Positions 52,341 to 61,063 of a stretch of 64,000 nucleotides of DNA are shown here, piece after piece. Each line of letters begins with the position of its first letter. The stretch's first letter is position 1. The notes under the pieces were generated by a model. The model ran no database searches. It was not told where the DNA came from and saw only the letters and a program-made list of their open reading frames with translations. Both the position numbers and the translations under genes were made by a program. The DNA is from Alistipes sp. (GTDB lineage: Bacteria; Bacteroidota; Bacteroidia; Bacteroidales; Rikenellaceae): positions 25,362 through 89,361 of the forward strand of contig JAFQHI010000004.1 of NCBI GenBank assembly GCA_017398045.1. Reading direction: 5' to 3'.

Positions 52341-52381
52341 AAAAAAAACCGCGACCCCACTTGGATGGTCACGGCTTTTTC
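52341..52381 (-). terminator. Probable intrinsic terminator
   Basis: AACCGCGACC and GGTCACGGCTT flank a 10-base loop, with A/T-runs outside (A9 and T5). It lies 213 bp beyond the C11 peptidase stop on the minus strand. The rest of 52382-52593 holds one small GGGGC-atttgc-GCCCC hairpin (~52416-52431) and A/T words (52505-52592); no gene is seen. Confidence 0.6.
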
Positions 52382-52593
52382 ACACACAAACAATAACAAT
52401 TAACGGCTTTCGTTGTGGGGCATTTGCGCCCCGTTCATTTCATTGACAAAGGTCGTTAAAAATCTCTCGGCCGTCAATCCCTAATTGTTGGTATTTTAGC
52501 GCATTCAGCTCATTTTGAATTTCAAATTAACCCTGCTACGCAGGCTTTTCCTCCTCGCGGCTCTTAATTCTTAATTTTTAATTCTTAATTTGC

Positions 52594-53829
52594 CTAATGT
52601 GTCGCTTTCCACCAGGCGGTACCCTCACGCGCACTTTGCACCACGGACGACAGGCTGGGGTCGGAGGTAGTGATGCCCGAGAAGGTGTTAATCTCCGTCT
52701 CACCGCTCGACATCGAGTAGAAGGTGGGGGTATGGCGACGGTAGGCCGCAGGTACCGCACGCTCGAGTTGCGCCTCAAATTCGGCCTTCAGCCCCTCGTC
52801 CGTGCAGTAGCGGGCCACGTAGTCGCCCAGGTCGTAGAAACGGCAGGGGTTGTAGCCATCCAACACCTGCACCTCTTGCAGAGCCGCCTCCGAGATGGGT
52901 ACGCTCGCTGCGTTGATGCGCTTCATCACCTCGGCCAAGGCCTCCAACTCACGACAGAGGGTCACAGCCACCGTACCGCAAGGGTAGGAGGGACGCTCCA
53001 TATAATATTGGTAGAAGGATTCGCAGATGCCCTCGTAATCGACATCACCCAAAAGCAACGCCCCGATTTCGGTGTAGGGGAAGCCCTCGGCCATAATCTC
53101 GCTCGTCGAGCCAATCAGGTGGTCGGCCACATCACGCAGTTCGTAGGCCACCTCCACCGAGGACATATAGCAGTCGTCGAAGAGGATGTAATCGAGCTTC
53201 ATGCCTGCGCGACGAATCGCCTCGGCAAGGGTCGGAATCTCGGTCTGGAAGGCGACATCCTGCCCACCGAACCAGCGGGTCTGCTCCGCACCCTCATACT
53301 CCCAATACTCACGCTCCGCGCCCTCACGGCTCAACGTCGCAGTCGCCGCCGTGGCGGGAATCCAGCCCATACCGTGGCAACCAATCGTCATCGCGTAGCG
53401 CGGGGCAGGGGCAAGACGCTGCACCTCGTTCAGCAGGGCTGCGATGGACTCCGCGCGGGTCATATCGGGCGCATCCGTCTGGCTATATACCACCCGCTCG
53501 ACGTGTCCGCCACCGCCCTTCAGCTCAAAGAGTTGGCCCTCAAGCACCCGCTTTTTCGAGCCGTCGATACTTGTGCGCTCCACGCGCTCCACCAGGTAGA
53601 CCAAGACCCGACAACCCGACGGAAGTCCGTAGCGTACCACCTCCTCCATATCGGAGATATTCTCCCTGAAGTGTGCCAATAGGCCATCCGAGCCGTCGGC
53701 ATTGCCCGACCAGGGGAAGTACATCAACAGGGTCTGCACGGGAGCCACCGGCTCTTCGTAGTGGTTCTTATCATCACAGCCGACGAGCCACAAGAGGGTA
53801 ACGGCCAAGAGAAAAAGTCGTTTCATCAT
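52594..53829 (-). CDS. Clostripain-family (C11) cysteine peptidase lipoprotein
   Basis: A 411-residue lipoprotein (MMKRLFLLAVTLLWLVGC, Cys18-DDKNHYEE, with an acidic export-like signal). The caspase-like C11 fold has catalytic His in AMTIGCHGMGW and Cys in ILFDDCYMSSVE. C11 peptidases cleave after Arg or Lys, often after self-processing. It is likely on the cell surface and may cut host or dietary proteins; that is inference. Starting at 53829 gives an ATGA overlap with the DUF4919 stop codon, so it is cotranslated as the last gene of the ligA-dapA unit. Confidence 0.9.
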   Translation of the reverse strand: MMKRLFLLAVTLLWLVGCDDKNHYEEPVAPVQTLLMYFPWSGNADGSDGLLAHFRENISDMEEVVRYGLPSGCRVLVYLVERVERTSIDGSKKRVLEGQLFELKGGGGHVERVVYSQTDAPDMTRAESIAALLNEVQRLAPAPRYAMTIGCHGMGWIPATAATATLSREGAEREYWEYEGAEQTRWFGGQDVAFQTEIPTLAEAIRRAGMKLDYILFDDCYMSSVEVAYELRDVADHLIGSTSEIMAEGFPYTEIGALLLGDVDYEGICESFYQYYMERPSYPCGTVAVTLCRELEALAEVMKRINAASVPISEAALQEVQVLDGYNPCRFYDLGDYVARYCTDEGLKAEFEAQLERAVPAAYRRHTPTFYSMSSGETEINTFSGITTSDPSLSSVVQSAREGTAWWKATH

Positions 53830-54566
53830 TTGTATTCGCGGGGTTTGAGGTTGTTGAACTGCCACGTGCGCTCACGCTTGTAGGTGTAGCCTTCGGGCTT
53901 ATTGCGGTAGATGCGCTCAAAGTTGAAGTAAAGTCCCTTACGTTTCTTACCTCCAATCACTTGCGTGGAGAGTAACGGCACGAACTCCACCGTGCGGCTG
54001 ACGACTCTCGCATCGCCTGCGGCAAGGCCCTCGGCCGCCATAACATCGAGCGCGTGGTCGAACATGAGGATATGGCGGGGCGACTTGATGGTCAGCCCGT
54101 CACCCGACGAAACGATGGTCCGCATCACACCATTTAAGTGCTTGGCCCAGCGTTGCGCCTCGGCATCGTTGCCCAACATCTGATGCACGAAGGTCAGCAC
54201 GTTGAGAATCTGCGGGCTGAAGGGGTCACGCATCCGCGCGGCATTGGCACGCGAGAGGAGTTGTTCCAACCGCTCGCGCTCCACCTTGTCGGGGTCCATG
54301 CCCTGCATCAGGGAGAGCATCTCCTCCTTGTCGGGGTTCGTCTCGAGGGGCTTGTAGGCATCCTGATAGGCGAAACCGTAGTAGAGGTAGTGGTAGTCCT
54401 CGTCCGTCAAATCGAGTGCGCCATTCGTGTATCGCATCATGAGTTTGAGGTAGTAGTAGGGGGACCGCTGGTCGGTGATGCGGTCGATAATATCCTGCTC
54501 GACAGGGGTTTTCGCATCCGCCACCAAGGGCAGTAGCGCAACCAAAAGCAACAAAATTCGTTTCAT
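53826..54566 (-). CDS. DUF4919 exported protein
   Basis: A 246-residue exported protein with signal MKRILLLLVALLPLVADA, a helical N-terminal half with RSPYYYLKLMMRYTNGALDLTDEDYHYLYYGFAYQDAYKPLE, and a C-terminal part ending QVIGGKKRKGLYFNFERIYRNKPEGYTYK. These match the DUF4919 family of Bacteroidota, of unknown function. The start at 54566 is set by the signal peptide. It sits 36 bp after dapA and overlaps the C11 peptidase gene by 4 bp. Confidence 0.8.
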   Translation of the reverse strand: MKRILLLLVALLPLVADAKTPVEQDIIDRITDQRSPYYYLKLMMRYTNGALDLTDEDYHYLYYGFAYQDAYKPLETNPDKEEMLSLMQGMDPDKVERERLEQLLSRANAARMRDPFSPQILNVLTFVHQMLGNDAEAQRWAKHLNGVMRTIVSSGDGLTIKSPRHILMFDHALDVMAAEGLAAGDARVVSRTVEFVPLLSTQVIGGKKRKGLYFNFERIYRNKPEGYTYKRERTWQFNNLKPREYK

Positions 54567-54602
54567 GGGTATTCGTTTATCTACATCGAGCAAACGCCCT
54601 TT

Positions 54603-55499
54603 TTAGTGCAAATCGTATTTCTCGATGAGCATTTTGAAGCGTTCACGCAGTTGAGCGGTTCCGGGGACAAGCGGCAGACGCATCGTGGAGCCAATCTTGC
54701 CCATCACCGACAAGGCACACTTCGCACCTACGGGGTTACCCTCGGCAAAGAGAGCCTCCACGGCATCGTCCATATCGGCCTCGCGCCATGCTGCACGCGC
54801 CTCATCATACTTTCCCTCCTTTGCCTTGTTGATGCAGGCCATGAAGAGCTGCGGAAAGACGTTGGCTGCCACCGAAATCACACCGTCGCCACCACGCTCC
54901 ATCAGTTCAATGGCAATGCCGTCGTCGCCCGCCAGAACGAGGAAGCCCTCGGGACGGTTGTCGATGATTTGCTGCATCTGCTCCAGATTGCCCGAAGCCT
55001 CCTTGATGCCGATGATGTTCGGTATCTCACGCGCCAGACGGAGCGTCGTCTCGGCCGTCATGTTCACCCCCGTGCGTCCGGGAATGTTGTAGAGAATCAC
55101 GGGCAGGGGAGAGTGTTCCGCCACGGTCTTAAAGTGCTGGTAAAGGCCCTCCTGCGAAGGCTTGTTGTAGTAGGGCGTAACGCTTAAAATCGCATCAGCA
55201 CCTCGGAGGTCGAACTCGCGCAGCTGGTCCAACACCTCGCTTGTCGAGTTACCGCCGCAACCCATCACGAGTGGCACACGGCCGTTGATGCGTTGTGCCG
55301 TGTACATGGCAATCACCGCACGTTCGGGGTTGTAGAGCATCGGCGTTTCGGCCGTCGTGCCGAGGGCCACGATGTAGTCCACGCCCCCCTCAATCACATA
55401 ATCGACCATATTGCCCAGTGCCTGGTAATCGACCTGACCCGTCGGCGTAAAGGGCGTAATCATCGCAACACCTACGCCCGAAAGTTTATCCTTTAGCAT
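54603..55499 (-). CDS. dapA: 4-Hydroxy-tetrahydrodipicolinate synthase
   Basis: A 298-residue aldolase-type TIM barrel that condenses pyruvate with aspartate semialdehyde, the first committed step to diaminopimelate and lysine. Lys166 in GIKEASGN forms the Schiff base and Tyr137 in ILYNIPGR is the proton relay; GTTAET holds the Thr pair. Length is typical. It lies 13 bp after ligA on the same strand. lysA at 27514 completes the same pathway elsewhere. Confidence 0.97.
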   Translation of the reverse strand: MLKDKLSGVGVAMITPFTPTGQVDYQALGNMVDYVIEGGVDYIVALGTTAETPMLYNPERAVIAMYTAQRINGRVPLVMGCGGNSTSEVLDQLREFDLRGADAILSVTPYYNKPSQEGLYQHFKTVAEHSPLPVILYNIPGRTGVNMTAETTLRLAREIPNIIGIKEASGNLEQMQQIIDNRPEGFLVLAGDDGIAIELMERGGDGVISVAANVFPQLFMACINKAKEGKYDEARAAWREADMDDAVEALFAEGNPVGAKCALSVMGKIGSTMRLPLVPGTAQLRERFKMLIEKYDLH

Positions 55500-55512
55500 A
55501 GCTTTCCTTTTA

Positions 55513-57603
55513 TTAAAATAGTGTACCCTGTACGGGCTTCTCTTCGTTCATTTGTTCGGGTTGTTGGGCAACAGGTTCCTGCTCTTCGGCCCTTTCTTCG
55601 GCCTTTGCAGCCGTTTCCGAGGAGGCAATCATCGCCATCAACTCCTGCTCGGAGATGATGGCAACGCCCAATTTTTCGGCCTTCTTGCGCTTCTCGGGAC
55701 CCATCTTATCGCCTGCCACGAGGTAATCCACGTTGCCCGACACGGCCGAGAGGTTCTTGCCGCCATGGGCCTCGATAAGGGCCTTCAGCTCGTCGCGGCT
55801 TATCGAGAACTTGCCCGACACCACCACGCTCTTGCCTTGCAGGGCATCCGATGCCAGCTCCCGCTCCTCGGCCACAAATTGCAACCCCGCCACACGCAGT
55901 CGCTCGATGAGGGTACGGTTCTCCTCGCGGGCAAAATAGTCGAGAATCGAATCGGCAATCTTTTCGCCCACCTCCTCCACTTCGAGCAGTTCCTCACGCG
56001 AAGCCGCCATCAGAGCATCCAGCGAGCGGAAATGGTCAGCCAACTGCCGAGCTGTCGTCTCACCCACGAAGCGAATACCCAAGCCGAACAACACCCGTTG
56101 GAACGGCACCTGACGCGAAAGACGAATCGAGCGGATGATATTCTCGGCCGATTTTTCGCCCAGACGGGGCAGGGGAGCGAGTTGCACCGCCTGCAAATCA
56201 TACAGGTCGGCCACGTTGCGTAGCAGTCCGTTTGCCTCGAGCAGCTCGACCGTCTCGTCGCCCAGCCCCTCGATATCCATCGCCTTGCGACGAATGAAGT
56301 GGAGCATACGACCCACAATCTGCACCCGACAACCGCTCTCGTTCGGGCAGTAGTGCTTTGCCTCGCCCGCGTAGCGCACCAGAGGCGTTCCACATTCGGG
56401 GCATACCTCTATATAATGGAACGATTCGCTGTCGGCCTTGCGCTCCTTCAGCTCCACGCCCGTAATCTTCGGAATAATCTCACCGCCCTTCTCGACATAG
56501 ACCATATCCCCCTCACGGATATCCATCAGGGCAATCTGCTCGGCATTGTGCAGCGTGGCGCGCTTGACGGTCGTTCCGGCCAACTGCACCGGATCGAGGT
56601 TCGCCACCGGTGTAATGGCACCCGTGCGACCCACCTGGAAGGTGATTTCATTGAGGCGCGTGAGTGCCTGCTCGGCCTTAAACTTATAGGCCACGGCCCA
56701 CTTCGGAGCCTTCGACGTGAAGCCCAGGCGACGCCTTACGGCCGCCTTATTGACCTTGATTACCACGCCATCGGTCGGAAAGGGGAGTGTTTTGCGCCGT
56801 TCGTCCCACTCGGTAATATAGGCCGTTATCTCCTCCCACGAGCGACACAGACGGGCATCCTCCGAGACCTTGAAGCCCCACTTTCGGGCCGCCTGCAACG
56901 CCTCCCAATGGTCCATTTCCTGCAACTCGTCACCGGCCAATTGGTAGAGCGTACAATCCAGCCCACGACGTGCCACCACCGACGAAGCCTGCTGTTTGAG
57001 CGTGCCGGCTGCCGCATTGCGCGGATTGGCAAAGGGCTGTTCGCCCGCCTCCTCACGCTCACTGTTGAGCTTATCGAACGAGGCGTAGGGCATCAGCACC
57101 TCACCCCGAATCTCGAACATCGCAGGCCACCCCTCGCCCTGTAAGCGCAGCGGCACGGTGCGAATCGTGCGGACGTTAGCCGTGACATCGTCGCCCTGCT
57201 CTCCATCGCCGCGTGTAACGGCTCTTTCCAACTGTCCGTCACGATAGCCGAGCGAGATGGCCGTGCCATCAAACTTCAGTTCGCAGACATACTCCACCCG
57301 TCCCTCTTCGCGTTCGATGCGGTCGATAAACTCCTTCAGCTCCTCGAGCGAATAGGTGTTGCCCAGCGAAAGCATCGGGAAACGGTGCTTCACGGTGCGA
57401 AACTCACTCGTGAGGTCACTGCCCACACGGTGCGTCGGGGAGTTCGGGTCGTCCCATTCGGGATGCGCCCGCTCCAAATCCTGCAACTCGCGCAACAGGC
57501 CGTCGAACTCGAAATCCGAGATTTCGGGGCTATTCTCCACATAATAGAGGTAGTTATGGCGTTCCAGTGCCTTGCGAAGCTGTTCGATGCGTTCTTTTAC
57601 CAT
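55513..57603 (-). CDS. ligA: NAD-dependent DNA ligase
   Basis: A 696-residue ligase for replication and repair. Adenylation-domain Lys110 lies in CELKFDGTA (KxDG); the OB-fold, the four-Cys zinc finger (CPECGTPLVRYAGEAKHYCPNESGC), the helix-hairpin-helix region and a C-terminal BRCT domain (~600-670, LQGKSVVVSGKFSISRDELKALIEAHGGKN) follow. A Glu/Gln-rich tail of about 40 residues extends past BRCT. The start at 57603 (MVKERIEQLRKAL) matches the family. It heads the ligA-dapA-DUF4919-C11 unit. Confidence 0.97.
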   Translation of the reverse strand: MVKERIEQLRKALERHNYLYYVENSPEISDFEFDGLLRELQDLERAHPEWDDPNSPTHRVGSDLTSEFRTVKHRFPMLSLGNTYSLEELKEFIDRIEREEGRVEYVCELKFDGTAISLGYRDGQLERAVTRGDGEQGDDVTANVRTIRTVPLRLQGEGWPAMFEIRGEVLMPYASFDKLNSEREEAGEQPFANPRNAAAGTLKQQASSVVARRGLDCTLYQLAGDELQEMDHWEALQAARKWGFKVSEDARLCRSWEEITAYITEWDERRKTLPFPTDGVVIKVNKAAVRRRLGFTSKAPKWAVAYKFKAEQALTRLNEITFQVGRTGAITPVANLDPVQLAGTTVKRATLHNAEQIALMDIREGDMVYVEKGGEIIPKITGVELKERKADSESFHYIEVCPECGTPLVRYAGEAKHYCPNESGCRVQIVGRMLHFIRRKAMDIEGLGDETVELLEANGLLRNVADLYDLQAVQLAPLPRLGEKSAENIIRSIRLSRQVPFQRVLFGLGIRFVGETTARQLADHFRSLDALMAASREELLEVEEVGEKIADSILDYFAREENRTLIERLRVAGLQFVAEERELASDALQGKSVVVSGKFSISRDELKALIEAHGGKNLSAVSGNVDYLVAGDKMGPEKRKKAEKLGVAIISEQELMAMIASSETAAKAEERAEEQEPVAQQPEQMNEEKPVQGTLF

Positions 57604-57713
57604 AGGTAAGGCGATTTTCAGGGTAAAGGTACGCAATTTGTTTGAAACGCCCACCGAAAACAAAAAAAATGCAAAAAAAATTTACAGATGTATGGCAATA
57701 TGCTTTTTTTGCG

Positions 57714-57721
57714 TATAATTG
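57714..57721 (+). promoter_or_regulatory. Possible promoter -7 box
   Basis: TATAATTG, one base from TAnnTTTG, 28 bases before the ATG at 57750. The rest of 57604-57713 is an A-rich divergent spacer. Confidence 0.4.
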
Positions 57722-57749
57722 CAGAAAATTTTAGACACAATATTCCATC

Positions 57750-58082
57750 ATGGCAAAACAGAATACCGCAAAGAAGCATCTTGTAACGAGCTTCCACAAC
57801 CTGACCTCCGAACTTCAGGAGGCCGTCAAGGCCCTCTATCCGCTTGGCTTCACCGAGGCGATGATGCGCATCGACAAGCCCAACGGTGACTTCTTCTATG
57901 CCGTTCCGTTCGACACGGAGGAGGTGGCCTACCTCGTAAAGATTGACGTGAAGATTGACGACAAGGCCCACGAGGAGGACGACAAGGATTACTACGACGA
58001 CGATTTGAAGGGCGCCGACGAGTTGCAGGACGACGAGAGCGGGATGGAAAACTCGTCGAACGACGACGATATCGACATCTAA
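57750..58082 (+). CDS. Conserved small protein with an acidic tail
   Basis: A 110-residue soluble protein. The first ~70 residues are folded-looking (HLVTSFHNLTSELQEAVKALYPLGFTEAMMRIDKPNGDFFYAVPFDTEEVAYLVKIDVKID). The last 40 are almost all Asp, Glu and Asn (EEDDKDYYDDDLKGADE...NDDDIDI). Similar small proteins occur in Bacteroidota, sometimes with unsupported replication-related names. The function is unknown. It is 33 bp before the EF-hand/LRR gene. Confidence 0.75.
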   Translation: MAKQNTAKKHLVTSFHNLTSELQEAVKALYPLGFTEAMMRIDKPNGDFFYAVPFDTEEVAYLVKIDVKIDDKAHEEDDKDYYDDDLKGADELQDDESGMENSSNDDDIDI

Positions 58083-58115
58083 TCTCCCCCAAGGGAGCCA
58101 AACCGCTTTCAGACC

Positions 58116-58730
58116 ATGCGCCACCGCTCACTCTGGGGTCTCACGCTCCTTGCCATGTGTTGTTCGTGTGGCATGGCCGAGCGCGACAACGAGGACCGCA
58201 AGAACTACGACTACCTCACCTTTTACAACGAGGCCTTCGAGCAGTATTGCCTCGAGGAGTTCGACACGAACCACGATAACCGCCTCTCGCGCTACGAGGC
58301 CGAGAGTGTGCGCCACATCAACTGCCCGTCACGAGGTATTACGTCGCTCGACAATCTCGACGCCTTCATTCGCTTGGAGTCGCTCGATTGTTCAAACAAC
58401 CACATCGACGCCATCGATGCAGAGAAGAACCTCGAATTAAGGATTATCCGTTGTGGCGAAAACCGCCTCACGGAGCTGAAGGTCGGCCACCTGCGCCGCC
58501 TTACGGAGTTGGCCTGTCACGCAAACCGACTCCCTGCGCTCGACTTGAGCTACAACTCATCGTTGCAATGGCTCGATTGTCGGGAGAACAGCCTCCGCCT
58601 GCTCGACCTTTCGCCTTGTAGTGTCACGCTGCGTGCCGACACTCGGTCGAACCCCTCGCTCACGACCCTCTATTACCGAGCCGGTCAGCAAATCAATTAC
58701 GATGCCCCCACGGTGGCCGTAGAGCGATAA
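58116..58730 (+). CDS. EF-hand plus leucine-rich-repeat lipoprotein
   Basis: A 204-residue protein with a lipoprotein signal (LLAMCCSC, Cys18, then GMAERDNED). An EF-hand-like loop DTNHDNRLSRYEA (about 50-62) is followed by four to five degenerate leucine-rich repeats (ITSLDNLDAFIRLESLDCSNNHIDAIDAEKNLELRIIRCGENRLTELKVGHLRRLTELACHANRLPALDLSYNSSLQWLDC). LRR lipoproteins usually bind proteins or surfaces. No partner is visible; the small acidic gene lies just upstream. Confidence 0.78.
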   Translation: MRHRSLWGLTLLAMCCSCGMAERDNEDRKNYDYLTFYNEAFEQYCLEEFDTNHDNRLSRYEAESVRHINCPSRGITSLDNLDAFIRLESLDCSNNHIDAIDAEKNLELRIIRCGENRLTELKVGHLRRLTELACHANRLPALDLSYNSSLQWLDCRENSLRLLDLSPCSVTLRADTRSNPSLTTLYYRAGQQINYDAPTVAVER

Positions 58731-58757
58731 AAGGCGGGGAATGTTTATAACTTGGTG

Positions 58758-58883
58758 AAAAAGTCCGTGCAAAGCCTCGGCTTTGTGAAAATATTTTTGT
58801 AATTTTGGCTGCAAAATCTTTTTTGCAGCCTTTTTTACGTAGCGAACAAAATTAGTATAAACCAATATAGGACTTTTTAACAG
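58758..58883 (+). promoter_or_regulatory. Candidate structured leader/terminator region upstream of purA
   Basis: Elements in order: AAAAAGTCC (58758-58766), hairpin CAAAGC-ctcg-GCTTTG (58770-58785), terminator hairpin GGCTGCAAAA-tctt-TTTTGCAGCC with TTTTTT (58807-58836) and GGACTTTTT (58870-58878) just before the purA ATG. The first and last are perfect 9-base complements and could close the two hairpins into a three-way element. Confidence 0.4.
58807..58836 (+). terminator. Intrinsic terminator before purA
   Basis: 10-bp perfect stem, 4-base loop and T6. Simplest reading: it ends the small-protein/LRR transcript, 77 bp after its stop codon. Confidence 0.85.
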
Positions 58884-60149
58884 ATGAAAAAAGTAGATGT
58901 AATCCTCGGCCTGCAATGGGGCGACGAAGGCAAAGGCAAGGTGGTCGATGTCCTGACCCCGAACTACGAGGTGGTAGCCCGTTTCCAGGGTGGTCCGAAT
59001 GCCGGCCACACGTTGGAGTTTAACGGTGAGAAGTATGTCCTTCGCTCGATTCCTTCGGGTATCTTCCAGGGCGGCAAGGCCAACATCATCGGTGGCGGTG
59101 TGGTACTCGATGCCATCCTCTTCCGCAAGGAGGCCGAAGAGCTTGCCACGAGCGGTCACGACCTGAAGAAACAGCTTTCGATTTCGAAGAAGGCACACCT
59201 GATTCTCCCCACGCACCGCATCCTGGATGCCGCCTACGAAGCCGCCAAGGGCAGCGCAAAAATTGGCACCACGGGCAAGGGTATCGGCCCGACCTATACG
59301 GACAAAATCAGCCGTAACGGTATGCGCGTTGGCGACCTCTTAAGCCCCGACTTCAAGGCCATTTACGAGAAGGCCAAGGCGCGTCACGAGCAGATTCTCA
59401 AGAGCCTCAATTACGAGTACGACATCACCGCATTGGAGCAGGAGTGGTTCGAGGCCGTGGAATACCTCAAGGAGTTCCCCATCATCGATGGCGAGTGGAT
59501 GGTCAACAACGCCCTGAAGGCCGACAAGAGCGTCCTGGCCGAGGGTGCGCAAGGCACGTTGCTCGACGTTGATTTCGGTTCGTACCCCTTCGTCACCTCC
59601 TCGAATACGGTCTGCGCAGGTGCCTGCACGGGTCTGGGTGTTGCTCCGAATCGCATTGGTGAGGTATTCGGCATCTTCAAGGCCTACTGCACGCGCGTAG
59701 GTAGCGGTCCCTTCCCCACGGAGCTGTTCGACGAGACGGGTGCCACGTTGCGCCGTATCGGCCACGAGTTTGGTGCCGTGACGGGACGTGAGCGTCGTTG
59801 CGGCTGGCTGGACCTCGTAGCCCTGAAATATTCGATTATGATTAACGGTGTCACGCAGCTTATCATGATGAAGTCGGACGTGATGAACGACTTCGAGACG
59901 ATTCGCGTGGCCACAGCCTACAAGGTAAACGGCACGACAACCGAGGAGTTCCCCTTCTCGATTGAGGAGGGCGTAGAGCCGGTCTATACCGACTTCGAGG
60001 GTTGGCAGTGCGACCTGCGTCAATGCCGTTCGTTTGACGAGTTCCCCGCCGCCTTCAAGCGTTACGTGGAGTTCATCGAGCGCGAAACGGGTGTCCCCGT
60101 AAAGGTGATTTCCGTAGGACCCGACCGTGACGAGACGGTGATTCGATAA
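58884..60149 (+). CDS. purA: Adenylosuccinate synthetase
   Basis: A 421-residue GTP-dependent enzyme joining IMP and aspartate, the first step from IMP to AMP. The P-loop QWGDEGKGK with Asp14, His42 in GGPNAGHT, GTTGKGIGPTYTDK, GAQGTLLDVDFGSYPFVTSS and the GTP-site VTGRERRCGWLDLVALKYS region are present. Length is typical. It lies just after a structured intergenic region and 22 bp before etfB on the same strand. Confidence 0.97.
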   Translation: MKKVDVILGLQWGDEGKGKVVDVLTPNYEVVARFQGGPNAGHTLEFNGEKYVLRSIPSGIFQGGKANIIGGGVVLDAILFRKEAEELATSGHDLKKQLSISKKAHLILPTHRILDAAYEAAKGSAKIGTTGKGIGPTYTDKISRNGMRVGDLLSPDFKAIYEKAKARHEQILKSLNYEYDITALEQEWFEAVEYLKEFPIIDGEWMVNNALKADKSVLAEGAQGTLLDVDFGSYPFVTSSNTVCAGACTGLGVAPNRIGEVFGIFKAYCTRVGSGPFPTELFDETGATLRRIGHEFGAVTGRERRCGWLDLVALKYSIMINGVTQLIMMKSDVMNDFETIRVATAYKVNGTTTEEFPFSIEEGVEPVYTDFEGWQCDLRQCRSFDEFPAAFKRYVEFIERETGVPVKVISVGPDRDETVIR

Positions 60150-60170
60150 GTAAGAACGAAAACAGACTAT

Positions 60171-61046
60171 ATGAATGCTTTGAACATTGTCGTGCTGGCC
60201 AAACAGGTGCCGGACACACGACAGGTCGGCAAAGATGCAATGACGGCAGAGGGTACGGTGAATCGTGCCGCTCTGCCGGCTATTTTTAACCCCGAGGATT
60301 TGCACGCCCTGGAGCTTGCGCTCAACCTCAAGGAGCGCGTTCCGGGAACCACTGTCCGACTCCTCACGATGGGTCCGCAACGTGCAGCCGACATCATCCG
60401 CGAGGCGATGTACCGCGGTGCCGATGGGGGATACCTGCTCTCCGGACGCGAATTTGCCGGTTCGGATACGCTGGCTACCTCCTACGCCTTGTCGTGCGCC
60501 CTCAAGCAGCTCAACCCCGACCTCATCGTAGCAGGTCGTCAGGCTATCGACGGTGATACGGCCCAGGTGGGTCCGCAGGTGGCCGAGAAGCTGCACCTAC
60601 CGCAGGTGACCTGTGCCGAAGAGGTGGTCGCAATCGGTGATAACTCGCTGACCATCCGTCGTCGCATCGATTCGGGTGTCGAGGTCGTCGAAATGCCGCT
60701 TCCGGCCCTTTTGACGGTCAATGGTTCTGCCCCTGCGTGCCGTCCGCGCCACGCCAAACGACTCATGCACTATAAGTCGGCCCGCACCGCTTCGGAGCTT
60801 ACTACCGAGCCGAACCCGTTGGTAGTCGAAAGGGTAGCAACACACCCCGACCTTCGGATTGTCGAGTGGTCGGCATCCGACATCAATCCCGACCCTGCAC
60901 AACTCGGTCTGCAAGGCTCACCGACGAAGGTCAAGCGCATCGAGAATGTGGTATTCCAGGCCAAGGAGGCCAAGCAACTCACCGCCTCGGACGAGGAGCT
61001 GGAGCAGTTGATTCAGGAGCTGATTGCCGCCCACACGATTGGTTAA
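60171..61046 (+). CDS. etfB: Electron transfer flavoprotein beta subunit
   Basis: A 291-residue beta subunit that binds AMP (or, in bifurcating types, a second FAD). The start MNALNIVVLAKQVPDTRQVG, the LTMGPQRAADIIREAMYRGADGGYLLS region and the signature-like GPQVAEKLHLPQVTCAEEV are typical. It is followed by etfA 17 bp later and an acyl-CoA dehydrogenase, an operon that passes electrons between acyl-CoA and a quinone or other carrier. Whether it bifurcates cannot be settled by eye. Confidence 0.94.
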   Translation: MNALNIVVLAKQVPDTRQVGKDAMTAEGTVNRAALPAIFNPEDLHALELALNLKERVPGTTVRLLTMGPQRAADIIREAMYRGADGGYLLSGREFAGSDTLATSYALSCALKQLNPDLIVAGRQAIDGDTAQVGPQVAEKLHLPQVTCAEEVVAIGDNSLTIRRRIDSGVEVVEMPLPALLTVNGSAPACRPRHAKRLMHYKSARTASELTTEPNPLVVERVATHPDLRIVEWSASDINPDPAQLGLQGSPTKVKRIENVVFQAKEAKQLTASDEELEQLIQELIAAHTIG

Positions 61047-61063
61047 ACGCAAGAAAATCAACC

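Noticed and set aside
51948-52600. Integrated mobile element at tRNA-Pro
   Set aside because: No integrase, no second copy of the tRNA 3' end as an att site, and flanking genes are ordinary housekeeping or Bacteroidota genes.
58800-58807. TAATTTTG as the purA promoter
   Set aside because: It overlaps the 5' arm of the intrinsic terminator and has no TTTG at 18-20 bp, so the match is probably chance.
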